In this document: positions 1 to 4,873 of the stretch, one piece after another | Layout: each line of letters opens with the position of its first letter | How positions within the stretch are numbered: position 1 is the first letter of the stretch | NCBI GenBank assembly: GCA_013329615.1 | Contig: DUKA01000142.1 | Span: 1 to 7,782 of the forward strand | DNA length: 7,782 bases | Origin: Candidatus Bathyarchaeota archaeon | GTDB lineage: Archaea > Thermoproteota > Bathyarchaeia > TCS64 | Reading direction: 5' to 3' | Program-made: the position numbers and the translations under genes | The notes under the pieces: generated by a model | Database searches by the model: none | Told to the model about the DNA's origin: nothing | The model's input: only the letters and a program-made list of their open reading frames with translations

Positions 1-72
1 CGTTATCTCGAGGCGCAGGGCGGGGAGTATGTGCTGTACGACGATCATGCAGGGGGGTTTCATCGCCCCTGA
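1..72 (+). CDS. 3' end of a plus-strand gene that starts outside the window (unrecognised)
   Basis: Frame 1 is open from the first base to a TGA at 70-72 and encodes 23 residues, ending in YDDHAGGFHRP. I do not recognise the protein. Two things favour real coding sequence. The stop is followed at once by a T-rich stretch and a strong hairpin (78-108), as expected at a gene end. A diverged copy at 1031-1103 keeps the same 12-codon frame up to the same TGA, and two of its seven codon-region changes are silent (Asp GAT/GAC, His CAT/CAC). The gene would be convergent with the SerB-like phosphatase, 44 bp apart. With only 72 bases visible, chance openness cannot be excluded. Confidence 0.4.
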   Translation, partial: RYLEAQGGEYVLYDDHAGGFHRP

Positions 73-108
73 TTGTTTTAACGGCGTTAATATACTTAAC
101 GGCGTTAA
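36..108 (+). repeat. Diverged 73-bp repeat, copy 1 (gene end plus hairpin)
   Basis: This segment aligns without gaps to 1031-1103, with 55 of 73 positions identical by hand count (about 75%). It includes the last 12 codons of the partial plus-strand gene, its TGA, the string CCCCTGATTGT and the palindromic hairpin. Weaker similarity seems to continue about 30 bases to the left. In both copies a minus-strand gene ends at or just beyond the right end of the repeat. Duplication of a gene's 3' end is the simplest reading. Confidence 0.7.
78..108. terminator. Tandem 13-bp palindrome forming a hairpin between convergent genes
   Basis: TTAACGGCGTTAA occurs at 78-90 and again at 96-108, separated by TATAC, an 18-bp period. 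Each unit is a palindrome around a central G. Together they can fold into one stem of 6 + 6 bp with a single G-G (plus) or C-C (minus) mismatch and a 5-nt loop. It lies between two convergent 3' ends (72 and 117) and follows a T-rich stretch at 76-79, so a bidirectional terminator or 3'-end processing hairpin is plausible. A tandem protein-binding site is the alternative. Confidence 0.45.
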
Positions 109-116
109 AGGAGGCG

Positions 117-818
117 TCAGCGCCCCATTCTCTGCGTGGGCATCTGAACCAGTTGCGCCTCGTGCACCTGTGCCGGCGTCTCGTCGAGGTGGCGGGCGAC
201 GAGTGGGAGTATCGCCCTCAGATCATTCCCAGCCACCACCACGCATGCGGCCTCCCTCACCCGGGGAGGGGCGTTGAAGGCCACACTGAGACCCGCCGTG
301 CAGAGCATGGGTATGTCGTTCGCCCCGTCGCCCACCGCGACGCATCTCCCGAGTGGGACACCCAGCTCCCCTGCGAGGCGCTTGAGGTGCTCAGCCTTCA
401 CACGCGGCGTGACCACGGGGGACGCGAGGCCGGCGACCATTCCGTCCTTCTCGGCGAAGTGGTTGGCGTAGACGTGGTCGATCTGCAGCCGGTCGGCGGC
501 GCGTCTGGCGAGGAAGTCGAATCCGCCCGTGATTATGGCGGGTGTGAGCCCCATGTGACGGAGGATCTGGATGGTCTCCTCGGCGCCCCGCGTGAGGGGG
601 ATGGTGTCGGCCACGGATCGTATGCTACTCATCGGGACGCCCCTGATCAGTTCGACTCTCCTCCTGAGCGCCTTCTCGAAGGGGAGATCGCCGCTCATCG
701 CGTCCCTCGTGATGGCGCCCAGCTCACCTCCCAACCCGAGTTTGAGCCCTATCTCTGGGAAGAGTTCACCATCCAGCAATGTACCCTCTAGGTCTAGTGC
801 TATTAGCAACAGAATCAC
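117..818 (-). CDS. serB: SerB-type HAD-superfamily phosphatase (phosphoserine phosphatase-like)
   Basis: A 233-residue cytosolic HAD hydrolase, probably removing phosphate from O-phosphoserine in the last step of serine synthesis. It resembles the archaeal MJ1594 phosphoserine phosphatase along its length. Motif I is LDLEGTLLDGE with nucleophile D9. E18 and R54 match the substrate-contact residues of that enzyme. Motif II is TGGF (T97), the motif III lysine is K141, and motif IV is GDGANDIPML (163-172) with metal-binding D164 and D168. The oddity is E11, where the general acid/base is normally Asp (DxD); a DxE motif is also known from ThrH-type phosphotransferases, so another phospho-substrate is possible. 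Residues 214-233 extend past the MJ1594 end. The start is a GTG at 816-818. No ATG lies near, no clear Shine-Dalgarno is seen, and a TAG blocks the frame at 849-851. The likely promoter is far upstream (969-977), implying a long leader. Confidence 0.85.
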   Translation of the reverse strand: MILLLIALDLEGTLLDGELFPEIGLKLGLGGELGAITRDAMSGDLPFEKALRRRVELIRGVPMSSIRSVADTIPLTRGAEETIQILRHMGLTPAIITGGFDFLARRAADRLQIDHVYANHFAEKDGMVAGLASPVVTPRVKAEHLKRLAGELGVPLGRCVAVGDGANDIPMLCTAGLSVAFNAPPRVREAACVVVAGNDLRAILPLVARHLDETPAQVHEAQLVQMPTQRMGR

Positions 819-840
819 CGGAGCCGCTTTGCGTCTGTTC

Positions 841-933
841 AGGTGACCCTATTGCCCGCTGGGCGACGAACTGGACAAACTACCAGAAACAGGCTGCTGG
901 TGTAGTTCGTTGTGTGTCGTCGGGGGTTCACCT
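841..933 (-). ncRNA. Candidate structured RNA or long folded leader of the serB-like gene
   Basis: By hand folding the minus-strand RNA makes three nested or adjacent helices. An outer stem pairs 933-924 with 849-841: nine base pairs, AGGUGA and CCC pairing with GGG and UCACCU, around one bulged A at 927. A middle 6-bp stem pairs 922-917 (CGACGA) with 869-864. An inner 12-bp stem pairs 910-903 plus 900-897 with 886-875, with a 2-nt bulge and a 10-nt loop. A small GCCC/GGGC hairpin (864-854) can form in the junction. One inner pair (877/908) is G-U in the minus RNA but A-C in the plus RNA, favouring the minus strand. A TATA-like box at 969-977 would start a minus transcript near 946, about 12 nt before the stem. 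It could be an independent small RNA or a regulatory leader. I match it to no known family. Confidence 0.4.
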
Positions 934-968
934 TGAGATTCGGCTAGCCACTTGGGGTGCGGACCGCG

Positions 969-977
969 TTTATAAGG
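969..977 (-). promoter_or_regulatory. TATA-like box upstream of the structured leader and serB-like gene
   Basis: The minus strand reads CTTATAAAC, followed by GCGGT. The thioredoxin-gene promoter in this window has a very similar GTTATAAACC followed by GCGGT, which supports minus orientation. Transcription would start near 946. That is about 128 nt before the GTG at 818, much longer than for other genes here. The box is nearly symmetric, so a plus-strand role cannot be excluded, but no plus-strand gene follows. Confidence 0.5.
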
Positions 978-1030
978 TTTCGTGGGTCACGGCTTCGCCT
1001 CGTCGATGAAGGATGAGCGGATCATAGGCG

Positions 1031-1103
1031 GTACGACGACCACACTGGGAGGCTTCATCACCCCTGATTGTCTTGGCGCCGTGAAGCATATCAACGGCGT
1101 TAA
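1031..1103 (+). repeat. Diverged 73-bp repeat, copy 2 (probable relic of a gene end)
   Basis: Aligns without gaps to 36-108. The frame matching copy 1 reads YDDHTGRLHHP and ends at the same TGA (1065-1067), but another TGA lies nine codons before the Tyr codon, so no gene body remains. The hairpin is kept: TTGGCGCCGT (1073-1082) can pair with ACGGCGTTAA (1094-1103) using two G-U pairs in plus-strand RNA; in minus-strand RNA these would be A-C mismatches. The right arm overlaps the TAA stop of the regulator gene at 1100-1102. Confidence 0.6.
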
Positions 1104-1900
1104 GCGTGGTGGACGGGTACGCCGTCGGCCCAGAGGCGCCTGAAAAGATCGCCGCAGAAGCGCAGCGTGGCCTCATCGTCGCCGCGGAAGCCGATGTAGT
1201 CGAAGCCACCATTCACCAGGGGGAAAGCGAGGAGCCCGACCTGCTGCTCGGACATGTAGAGGATGAGGTCTACTCGTGGCGTGCGCCTCTCCTCGTATTG
1301 GCCGAAGCGAAGGTACTTCTCGCTCGTCCCCGGCCCGAGCTCCCGCTCCATATCCTCGAGCATGGGCGGCGGCACGACGTGTTCCTTCGTCCGCAGGTAG
1401 CGCCCGTGCACGCCCCTGTCGAAGGCGGCGCGGATGTGCGGGAAGCCGCTAGAAAAGTAGGGCGTGTTCACGTTCCAGACGTACTCCTGCGCGCAGCGTA
1501 TGGTCTCCTGCAGGTGGTAGACGGACTCCAGGGGATCCTCGATGGGTGTGGCGCCCACGAGTTCTCCGAGCCTCACCCTGAACTCCGGCGGAAGGCCGGC
1601 AAACGTGTGGCTCTTCAGGTACGCCTTATTGTGGGTGGCGAAGGCGAGGCAGGGGAGCTGCGTGAGGACGACCTCCCCGAAGGGCGTCACCCTGTAGAGG
1701 CCATCGACGCCCTTCGAGACTAGCCCCGTCTGCTCGAGCCGGGAGAGGTGGCGGCTGGTCTCCTGGCTCTTCTGCCCCAGCCGCTGTGACAGGCGTGCGG
1801 GCTTCAGCGGCGACTCCGAGAGGCACAGGAGTATGCGTATCCTGTCCTCGTTGCTTATCTCGAATAGAAGGTCGCAAACGGCGGTGTCGTCGACGCTCAT
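1100..1900 (-). CDS. Archaeal transcriptional regulator, winged HTH plus FilR1 (DUF1724) domain
   Basis: A 266-residue predicted DNA-binding regulator of the COG4742 type. Residues about 8-80 form an ArsR-like winged helix-turn-helix: helices from NEDRIRILLCL, a recognition helix around SQETSRHLSRLEQTGLV (45-61), and a wing GLYRVTPFG (68-76). Residues about 115-262 match the FilR1 middle domain seen in archaeal regulators, with the typical region around FPHIRAAFDRGVHGRYL (153-169). That domain is thought to sense a ligand or partner; its ligand here is unknown. The ATG at 1898-1900 is a good start, with a TATA-like box centred 32 bp before it. It lies 33 bp downstream of the larA-like gene on the same strand, so regulation of that gene or of the divergent promoter region beyond it is an obvious but untested idea. 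The stop codon lies inside repeat copy 2. Confidence 0.85.
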   Translation of the reverse strand: MSVDDTAVCDLLFEISNEDRIRILLCLSESPLKPARLSQRLGQKSQETSRHLSRLEQTGLVSKGVDGLYRVTPFGEVVLTQLPCLAFATHNKAYLKSHTFAGLPPEFRVRLGELVGATPIEDPLESVYHLQETIRCAQEYVWNVNTPYFSSGFPHIRAAFDRGVHGRYLRTKEHVVPPPMLEDMERELGPGTSEKYLRFGQYEERRTPRVDLILYMSEQQVGLLAFPLVNGGFDYIGFRGDDEATLRFCGDLFRRLWADGVPVHHA

Positions 1901-1927
1901 CTGGCTCGGTTCTGGGTCGGGTGGCTG

Positions 1928-1937
1928 ATTATTTTAG
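1928..1937 (-). promoter_or_regulatory. TATA-like box of the FilR1 regulator gene
   Basis: The minus strand reads CTAAAATAAT, centred about 32 bp before the ATG at 1900, predicting a start near 1906 and a leader of only a few bases. It overlaps the stop codon of the larA-like gene (1934-1936), so the regulator can be transcribed alone as well as by read-through. Confidence 0.5.
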
Positions 1938-3223
1938 GGTTTGGAGGGGGCGGAGGCGAGGTAGGTGGAGATGAAGGAGGCGGGGATGCCGCTCGTGCCG
2001 TCGGGGAGGACCGCCACCTTGGGGCTTCCCCTGTGGTACTTCTTCAGCTCCTCGATGACATCTCCCCATGTCTTGCACCACGTGACCGTGCCGGGTGCGC
2101 CCAGGCGCCATTCAAGGGTCTTCTGTGGGTAGGGACTGTAGACGATGAGGCGTGCCCCGCGTGTCAGGTTGCGTGCCTTTCCGCTCCATAGGCTCGCCGC
2201 GGCATACTTGCCGTGGTTGTTGAATATCCAGTGGTTTATGTCGCCGTCCGGGTCGTTGCAGATGAGGACGACGGAGCCGTCCTGCTTCACGGACTCCTGG
2301 GCGGGCCAGAGGCTGAGATAGGGCTCGTTGGCGCGCATGTAGCTGTTGGCGACGACGATGTCCATGTCCTTAGGGGACTCGGTCTTATGCCAGCGTAGCG
2401 CCGCCTCGGATGCCCTGCGGTGTGTCTGGACGAAGTCCCCGGTGTAGACCTCGACGGGGTCACGGTGGAGGTTGAGGACGGCGTCTATCTTGAAGTCGAG
2501 GCCGGCGATGCGCGCGGACTCCTCGGCGTCGAGTCGGAGTATGTTCTCGTCGTTCTTGAGGTAGCCGGTGGTCTTGTGGGGGGTGAGGCCGGGGCCGAAG
2601 CCCCCGACGGGGCCGTGGTTCGTGCGTATCGTCTCTATGCCGGCTATTCCGGGGCTGATTATCTTGCCGCCGGCGCTCATGCCACTCATCCGGTGGTAGA
2701 GGACGCTGCCTATGCCTATCTTGAGGTCGCAGGCGGCTACCTCGGCGTTGATCCATACGGGCGTCCCGTAGCTGGTTGTGCCGACCTGCTTGCACATCTC
2801 GTAGGGGTTGTGATTGTAGACGGGGTAGCGCTCCATGATGTCCTCGCCGAGCTTCTTGGCGAAGAGCTGGCGGCCGAACGTGCCGTGGCTGCCGGGGGCG
2901 ACTACGAAGCGTATGCAGTCGTCCTTGATGCCCGCCGTCTTGATCTCCTCAAGCACTATCGTGGCATACTGGTGGGTCTTGGTGGGGCGGGTGGAATCGT
3001 CGAAGATGATCACGGCCTCCGTCCTGCCCTTGGCGAGCTTCGCCAGCGGCTTCGTGCCGAGGGGGTTCCTTATCGCCTTCCTGATCTGGGCCTTAGTCAG
3101 TCCTTTCTGGTCCTCGCACGCCATCTTGCACCGTTGGACCTTCCAAGGGGATGGGAATGTGAGCTTGATGGGCTTGTCCTTGAACCAGGGCTGCCCGGGT
3201 ACCTCAACTAGTGTGTCTGCCAA
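1934..3223 (-). CDS. larA: LarA-like nickel-pincer 2-hydroxyacid racemase/epimerase (DUF2088 family)
   Basis: A 429-residue protein, full length for the lactate racemase LarA family. These enzymes racemise or epimerise 2-hydroxyacids by hydride transfer to a covalently bound Ni-pincer nucleotide. Key residues keep the LarA spacing: DDSTRP (75-80) with substrate-binding R79; GSH with H113; H177 (catalytic); GGK with K187, the lysine that carries the cofactor, exactly 10 residues later; and nickel ligand H203, 16 residues after that. This matches H174/K184/H200 in the Lactobacillus enzyme. The position expected to match its substrate-binding K298 seems to hold E310 (WPAQES), so the substrate may not be lactate. 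Cofactor genes larB, larC and larE are not in the window. The start is TTG at 3221-3223, with GAGGA about 7 nt upstream; the nearest TATA-like box is centred about 47 bp away, so this gene probably has a true leader. Function is a family inference; lar as a symbol is approximate. Confidence 0.82.
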   Translation of the reverse strand: MADTLVEVPGQPWFKDKPIKLTFPSPWKVQRCKMACEDQKGLTKAQIRKAIRNPLGTKPLAKLAKGRTEAVIIFDDSTRPTKTHQYATIVLEEIKTAGIKDDCIRFVVAPGSHGTFGRQLFAKKLGEDIMERYPVYNHNPYEMCKQVGTTSYGTPVWINAEVAACDLKIGIGSVLYHRMSGMSAGGKIISPGIAGIETIRTNHGPVGGFGPGLTPHKTTGYLKNDENILRLDAEESARIAGLDFKIDAVLNLHRDPVEVYTGDFVQTHRRASEAALRWHKTESPKDMDIVVANSYMRANEPYLSLWPAQESVKQDGSVVLICNDPDGDINHWIFNNHGKYAAASLWSGKARNLTRGARLIVYSPYPQKTLEWRLGAPGTVTWCKTWGDVIEELKKYHRGSPKVAVLPDGTSGIPASFISTYLASAPSKP

Positions 3224-3264
3224 GTCGGTTCCTCGCAGAATCTAGGGAATTAGGGTGCTGGGGG

Positions 3265-3275
3265 GATATAATATC
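3265..3275 (-). promoter_or_regulatory. Palindromic TATA region of the larA-like promoter
   Basis: GATATAATATC is a perfect palindrome around its central base, in a locally AT-rich stretch. Read on the minus strand it is the best TATA candidate for the larA-like gene. It would put the transcript start near 3245 and leave a leader of about 20 nt carrying GCGAGGA before the TTG. Its symmetry could also allow plus-strand use. Confidence 0.45.
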
Positions 3276-3324
3276 GACTATAGGTATTCCTACGATGCAT
3301 AAACGATATTTTCTACAGTCGATA
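3272..3324. promoter_or_regulatory. Inverted-repeat operator candidate in the divergent promoter region
   Basis: TATCGACTATAG (3272-3283) and CTACAGTCGATA (3313-3324) are inverted copies matching at 11 of 12 positions, with centres 41 bp apart, close to four DNA turns. The left arm overlaps the TATA palindrome of the larA-like gene, and the right arm ends about 30 bp before the TATA candidate of the methyltransferase gene. This geometry suits a regulator binding two sites on one DNA face. A very long loop makes an RNA hairpin role less likely. Confidence 0.4.
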
Positions 3325-3354
3325 ACAAGTCAAAATGCTCTATCCTCGAGCAAA

Positions 3355-3363
3355 GCATAAATC
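3355..3363 (+). promoter_or_regulatory. TATA-like box of the methyltransferase gene
   Basis: GCATAAATC is centred about 34 bp before the ATG at 3393, predicting a start near 3385 and an almost leaderless transcript. No Shine-Dalgarno sequence precedes the ATG; the sequence there is A-rich. Confidence 0.4.
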
Positions 3364-3392
3364 ATTTTGAAGCTTTCCATCTTCGAATAAAA

Positions 3393-4196
3393 ATGGCGGG
3401 CCCCGACAAGATATCCGGGAAATGGGACGCAGCGGGGGACTCTTGGTCCGATTTTCTCGATAAAGGTAAGGATTACTTCAGGGATGAGATGAATAAACCA
3501 GCCTTTCTCGCCGTTGTGGGGGACGTGAAGGGGAGAAGGATCCTTGACATAGGGTGTGGGGAGGGAAACTTTCCTAGACTCTATGCCAAGATGGGCGCCG
3601 AGGTCGTGGGCGTCGACTTCTCACCGAAGATGATAGAGCTCGCGAGGCAGGCGGAGAAGCGGGAGAAGCAAGGAATAGAGTATGTTGTCTCAGACGCGGC
3701 GAGACTTGAGGGGGTCAGGGGTAAGTTCGACGCGGTCACATGCTTCATGGCTCTCATGGACATCGAGCGCTACAGGGATGCCATCCGTGAAGCCGCGAAT
3801 ATTCTGAACGACCGCGGACGCTTCATCTTCTGCATCACACACCCCTGCTTCGAATACGGTAAATGCTTGGACAGGGAGCCCCTCGCCAAGTGGGTGCATG
3901 TGGAGGAGGACAAGTCTGGCGACGCTGGGCATCTCGAGGTGACGGACTACTTCCAGCCGGGCGTATCCGAGGTCATCTGGGACATGGAGAGGCTCGTGAA
4001 GCCATTCAAGACAACCTCCTTCCACAGGACCCTGACGGATTACTTCGACGCCCTGGCTGATGGTGGCTTCGTGGTGTCGAGGCTCGTCGAGGCGAAGCCG
4101 ACCCAGAGTGGAGTTTCGAAGTATCCGTCGCTGCGGAAGCATGCGAAGATCCCTCACTCGATAACCATCGAGGCGCGAAAGATCTCGATCGATTGA
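3393..4196 (+). CDS. Class I SAM-dependent methyltransferase, substrate unknown
   Basis: A 267-residue soluble protein with a Rossmann-type methyltransferase core (Methyltransf_11/25-like). Motif I, ILDIGCGEGNF (50-60), binds SAM. VVGVDFS (71-77) puts acidic D75 at the end of strand 2 for the ribose hydroxyls. SDAARL (100-105) contacts the adenine, and KFDAVTCFMALMDIE (111-125) is the strand 4/post-motif region. FCITHPCFEYG (146-156) follows strand 5; after it a roughly 65-residue insert holds several aromatics (YF, W, FKTTSFHRTLTDYF), likely the acceptor pocket, before the C-terminal strands. This arrangement suggests a small-molecule acceptor, but I cannot name it. It is the only complete plus-strand gene here, divergent from the larA-like gene and convergent with the thioredoxin-like gene 37 bp away. 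The ATG start fits the TATA spacing. Confidence 0.85.
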   Translation: MAGPDKISGKWDAAGDSWSDFLDKGKDYFRDEMNKPAFLAVVGDVKGRRILDIGCGEGNFPRLYAKMGAEVVGVDFSPKMIELARQAEKREKQGIEYVVSDAARLEGVRGKFDAVTCFMALMDIERYRDAIREAANILNDRGRFIFCITHPCFEYGKCLDREPLAKWVHVEEDKSGDAGHLEVTDYFQPGVSEVIWDMERLVKPFKTTSFHRTLTDYFDALADGGFVVSRLVEAKPTQSGVSKYPSLRKHAKIPHSITIEARKISID

Positions 4197-4233
4197 CGAT
4201 GCGGGTCGTCGAGGCTGGGATGAGTTGGGTGTT

Positions 4234-4827
4234 CTAGTCGTTGTGGCGTTTTCTTAGGGCGGGCGCGGTTCTGAGTATGATGAGTGCGCGTTCGATGGCG
4301 TTCACCCACTCCGTCTGCTCCTCCTCCCTCGCGGCCGGACTGAGGACGCCATGATCAATGCCCCTACCGATCTCCCTCGCCATCCTGCTGCGGTAGATGC
4401 TCAGGCTCCTATCGCCGAGGCGGTCGACCTCGAACCAGTCCTCGCTGAGGATGACCACACGCGGGACGCGTGGAGCCCCCATTATCTTGAGTTCGTCGCG
4501 AAGCTCGGGGACGGCGTCGCGGTCGATGAGACGCAGCTCCGCCTTCTCACCTATCACCTCGACTATGTTTTTAAGGTAGGGTAGCACGCGGGCGCAGTCG
4601 AGACACCAAGTGGCGCCGACGACGAGTAGCTTCACTGCCCTGTTGTATCCGGATAGGCGAGCCCTTTGCTCATCGGTGAGCGCCGGCGCCCTCTCCGCCG
4701 ACTCCGCCCACCTCTTCGCCTCATCCTCCTTCGCCCCCACGAGGAACCCATCGAGGGGCTTGGCCTGTTCCCAGCCATGCCTCCACAGCTCGGCGTGAAC
4801 GTCATAATATGCGGGTTTCTCAGCCAA
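4234..4827 (-). CDS. Thioredoxin-fold protein with WCLDC active site and helical N-terminus
   Basis: A 197-residue cytosolic protein. Residues about 1-62 are charged and probably helical. Residues about 64-160 form a thioredoxin fold: strand VKLLVVGATW, active site WCLDC (C75, C78), helix RVLPYLKNIVEVIG, strand AELRLID, then the cis-proline site RVPRVVIL (P122). The C-terminal 40 residues look helical. It resembles the Thioredoxin_9 group (PF14595), whose members carry a similar N-terminal helical region, and probably acts in thiol-disulfide exchange; its partner is unknown. No signal peptide or membrane segment is seen. The start is TTG at 4825-4827, the first possible in frame because a TGA lies three codons before it. 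The TATA box 34 bp away implies a leader of about 8 nt. Confidence 0.82.
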   Translation of the reverse strand: MAEKPAYYDVHAELWRHGWEQAKPLDGFLVGAKEDEAKRWAESAERAPALTDEQRARLSGYNRAVKLLVVGATWCLDCARVLPYLKNIVEVIGEKAELRLIDRDAVPELRDELKIMGAPRVPRVVILSEDWFEVDRLGDRSLSIYRSRMAREIGRGIDHGVLSPAAREEEQTEWVNAIERALIILRTAPALRKRHND

Positions 4828-4855
4828 ATCAGATCAATGGAAGGTGGCGCACCGC

Positions 4856-4865
4856 GGTTTATAAC
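4856..4865 (-). promoter_or_regulatory. TATA box of the thioredoxin-like gene
   Basis: The minus strand reads GTTATAAACC in the 46-bp gap after the PIG-L gene, centred about 34 bp before the TTG start. This is one of the clearest promoters in the window. Confidence 0.6.
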
Positions 4866-4873
4866 ATATCGAG

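Noticed and set aside
153..791. A long plus-strand open frame opposite the serB-like gene
   Set aside because: It is the antisense shadow of a gene with full HAD motifs, and its translation shows no recognisable domain. Similar shadows at 1106-1723 and 2420-3211 were dropped for the same reason; they arise from GC-rich codon use.
841..933. H/ACA guide RNA reading of the fold upstream of serB
   Set aside because: An ACA lies 3 nt after the outer stem, as in H/ACA RNAs, but I see no K-turn or K-loop (no sheared GA pairs in the upper stem) and the guide pocket would be almost one-sided.
841..933. tRNA-like gene
   Set aside because: The outer stem and GGGTTCACCT end look superficially tRNA-like, but no T-arm, anticodon arm or D-arm of normal size can be placed.
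1030..1075. Box C/D small RNA in the repeat region
   Set aside because: GTGATGA on the minus strand of copy 2 matches box C, but copy 1 has GCGATGA there and no correctly spaced D, C' and D' boxes follow.
970..1212. A small minus-strand gene overlapping the regulator's 3' end
   Set aside because: It overlaps a confident gene in another frame, runs through the repeat, and has no promoter or ribosome-binding signal of its own.
4197..4233. Terminator between the convergent methyltransferase and thioredoxin-like genes
   Set aside because: The 37-bp gap shows no T-run and no convincing hairpin.
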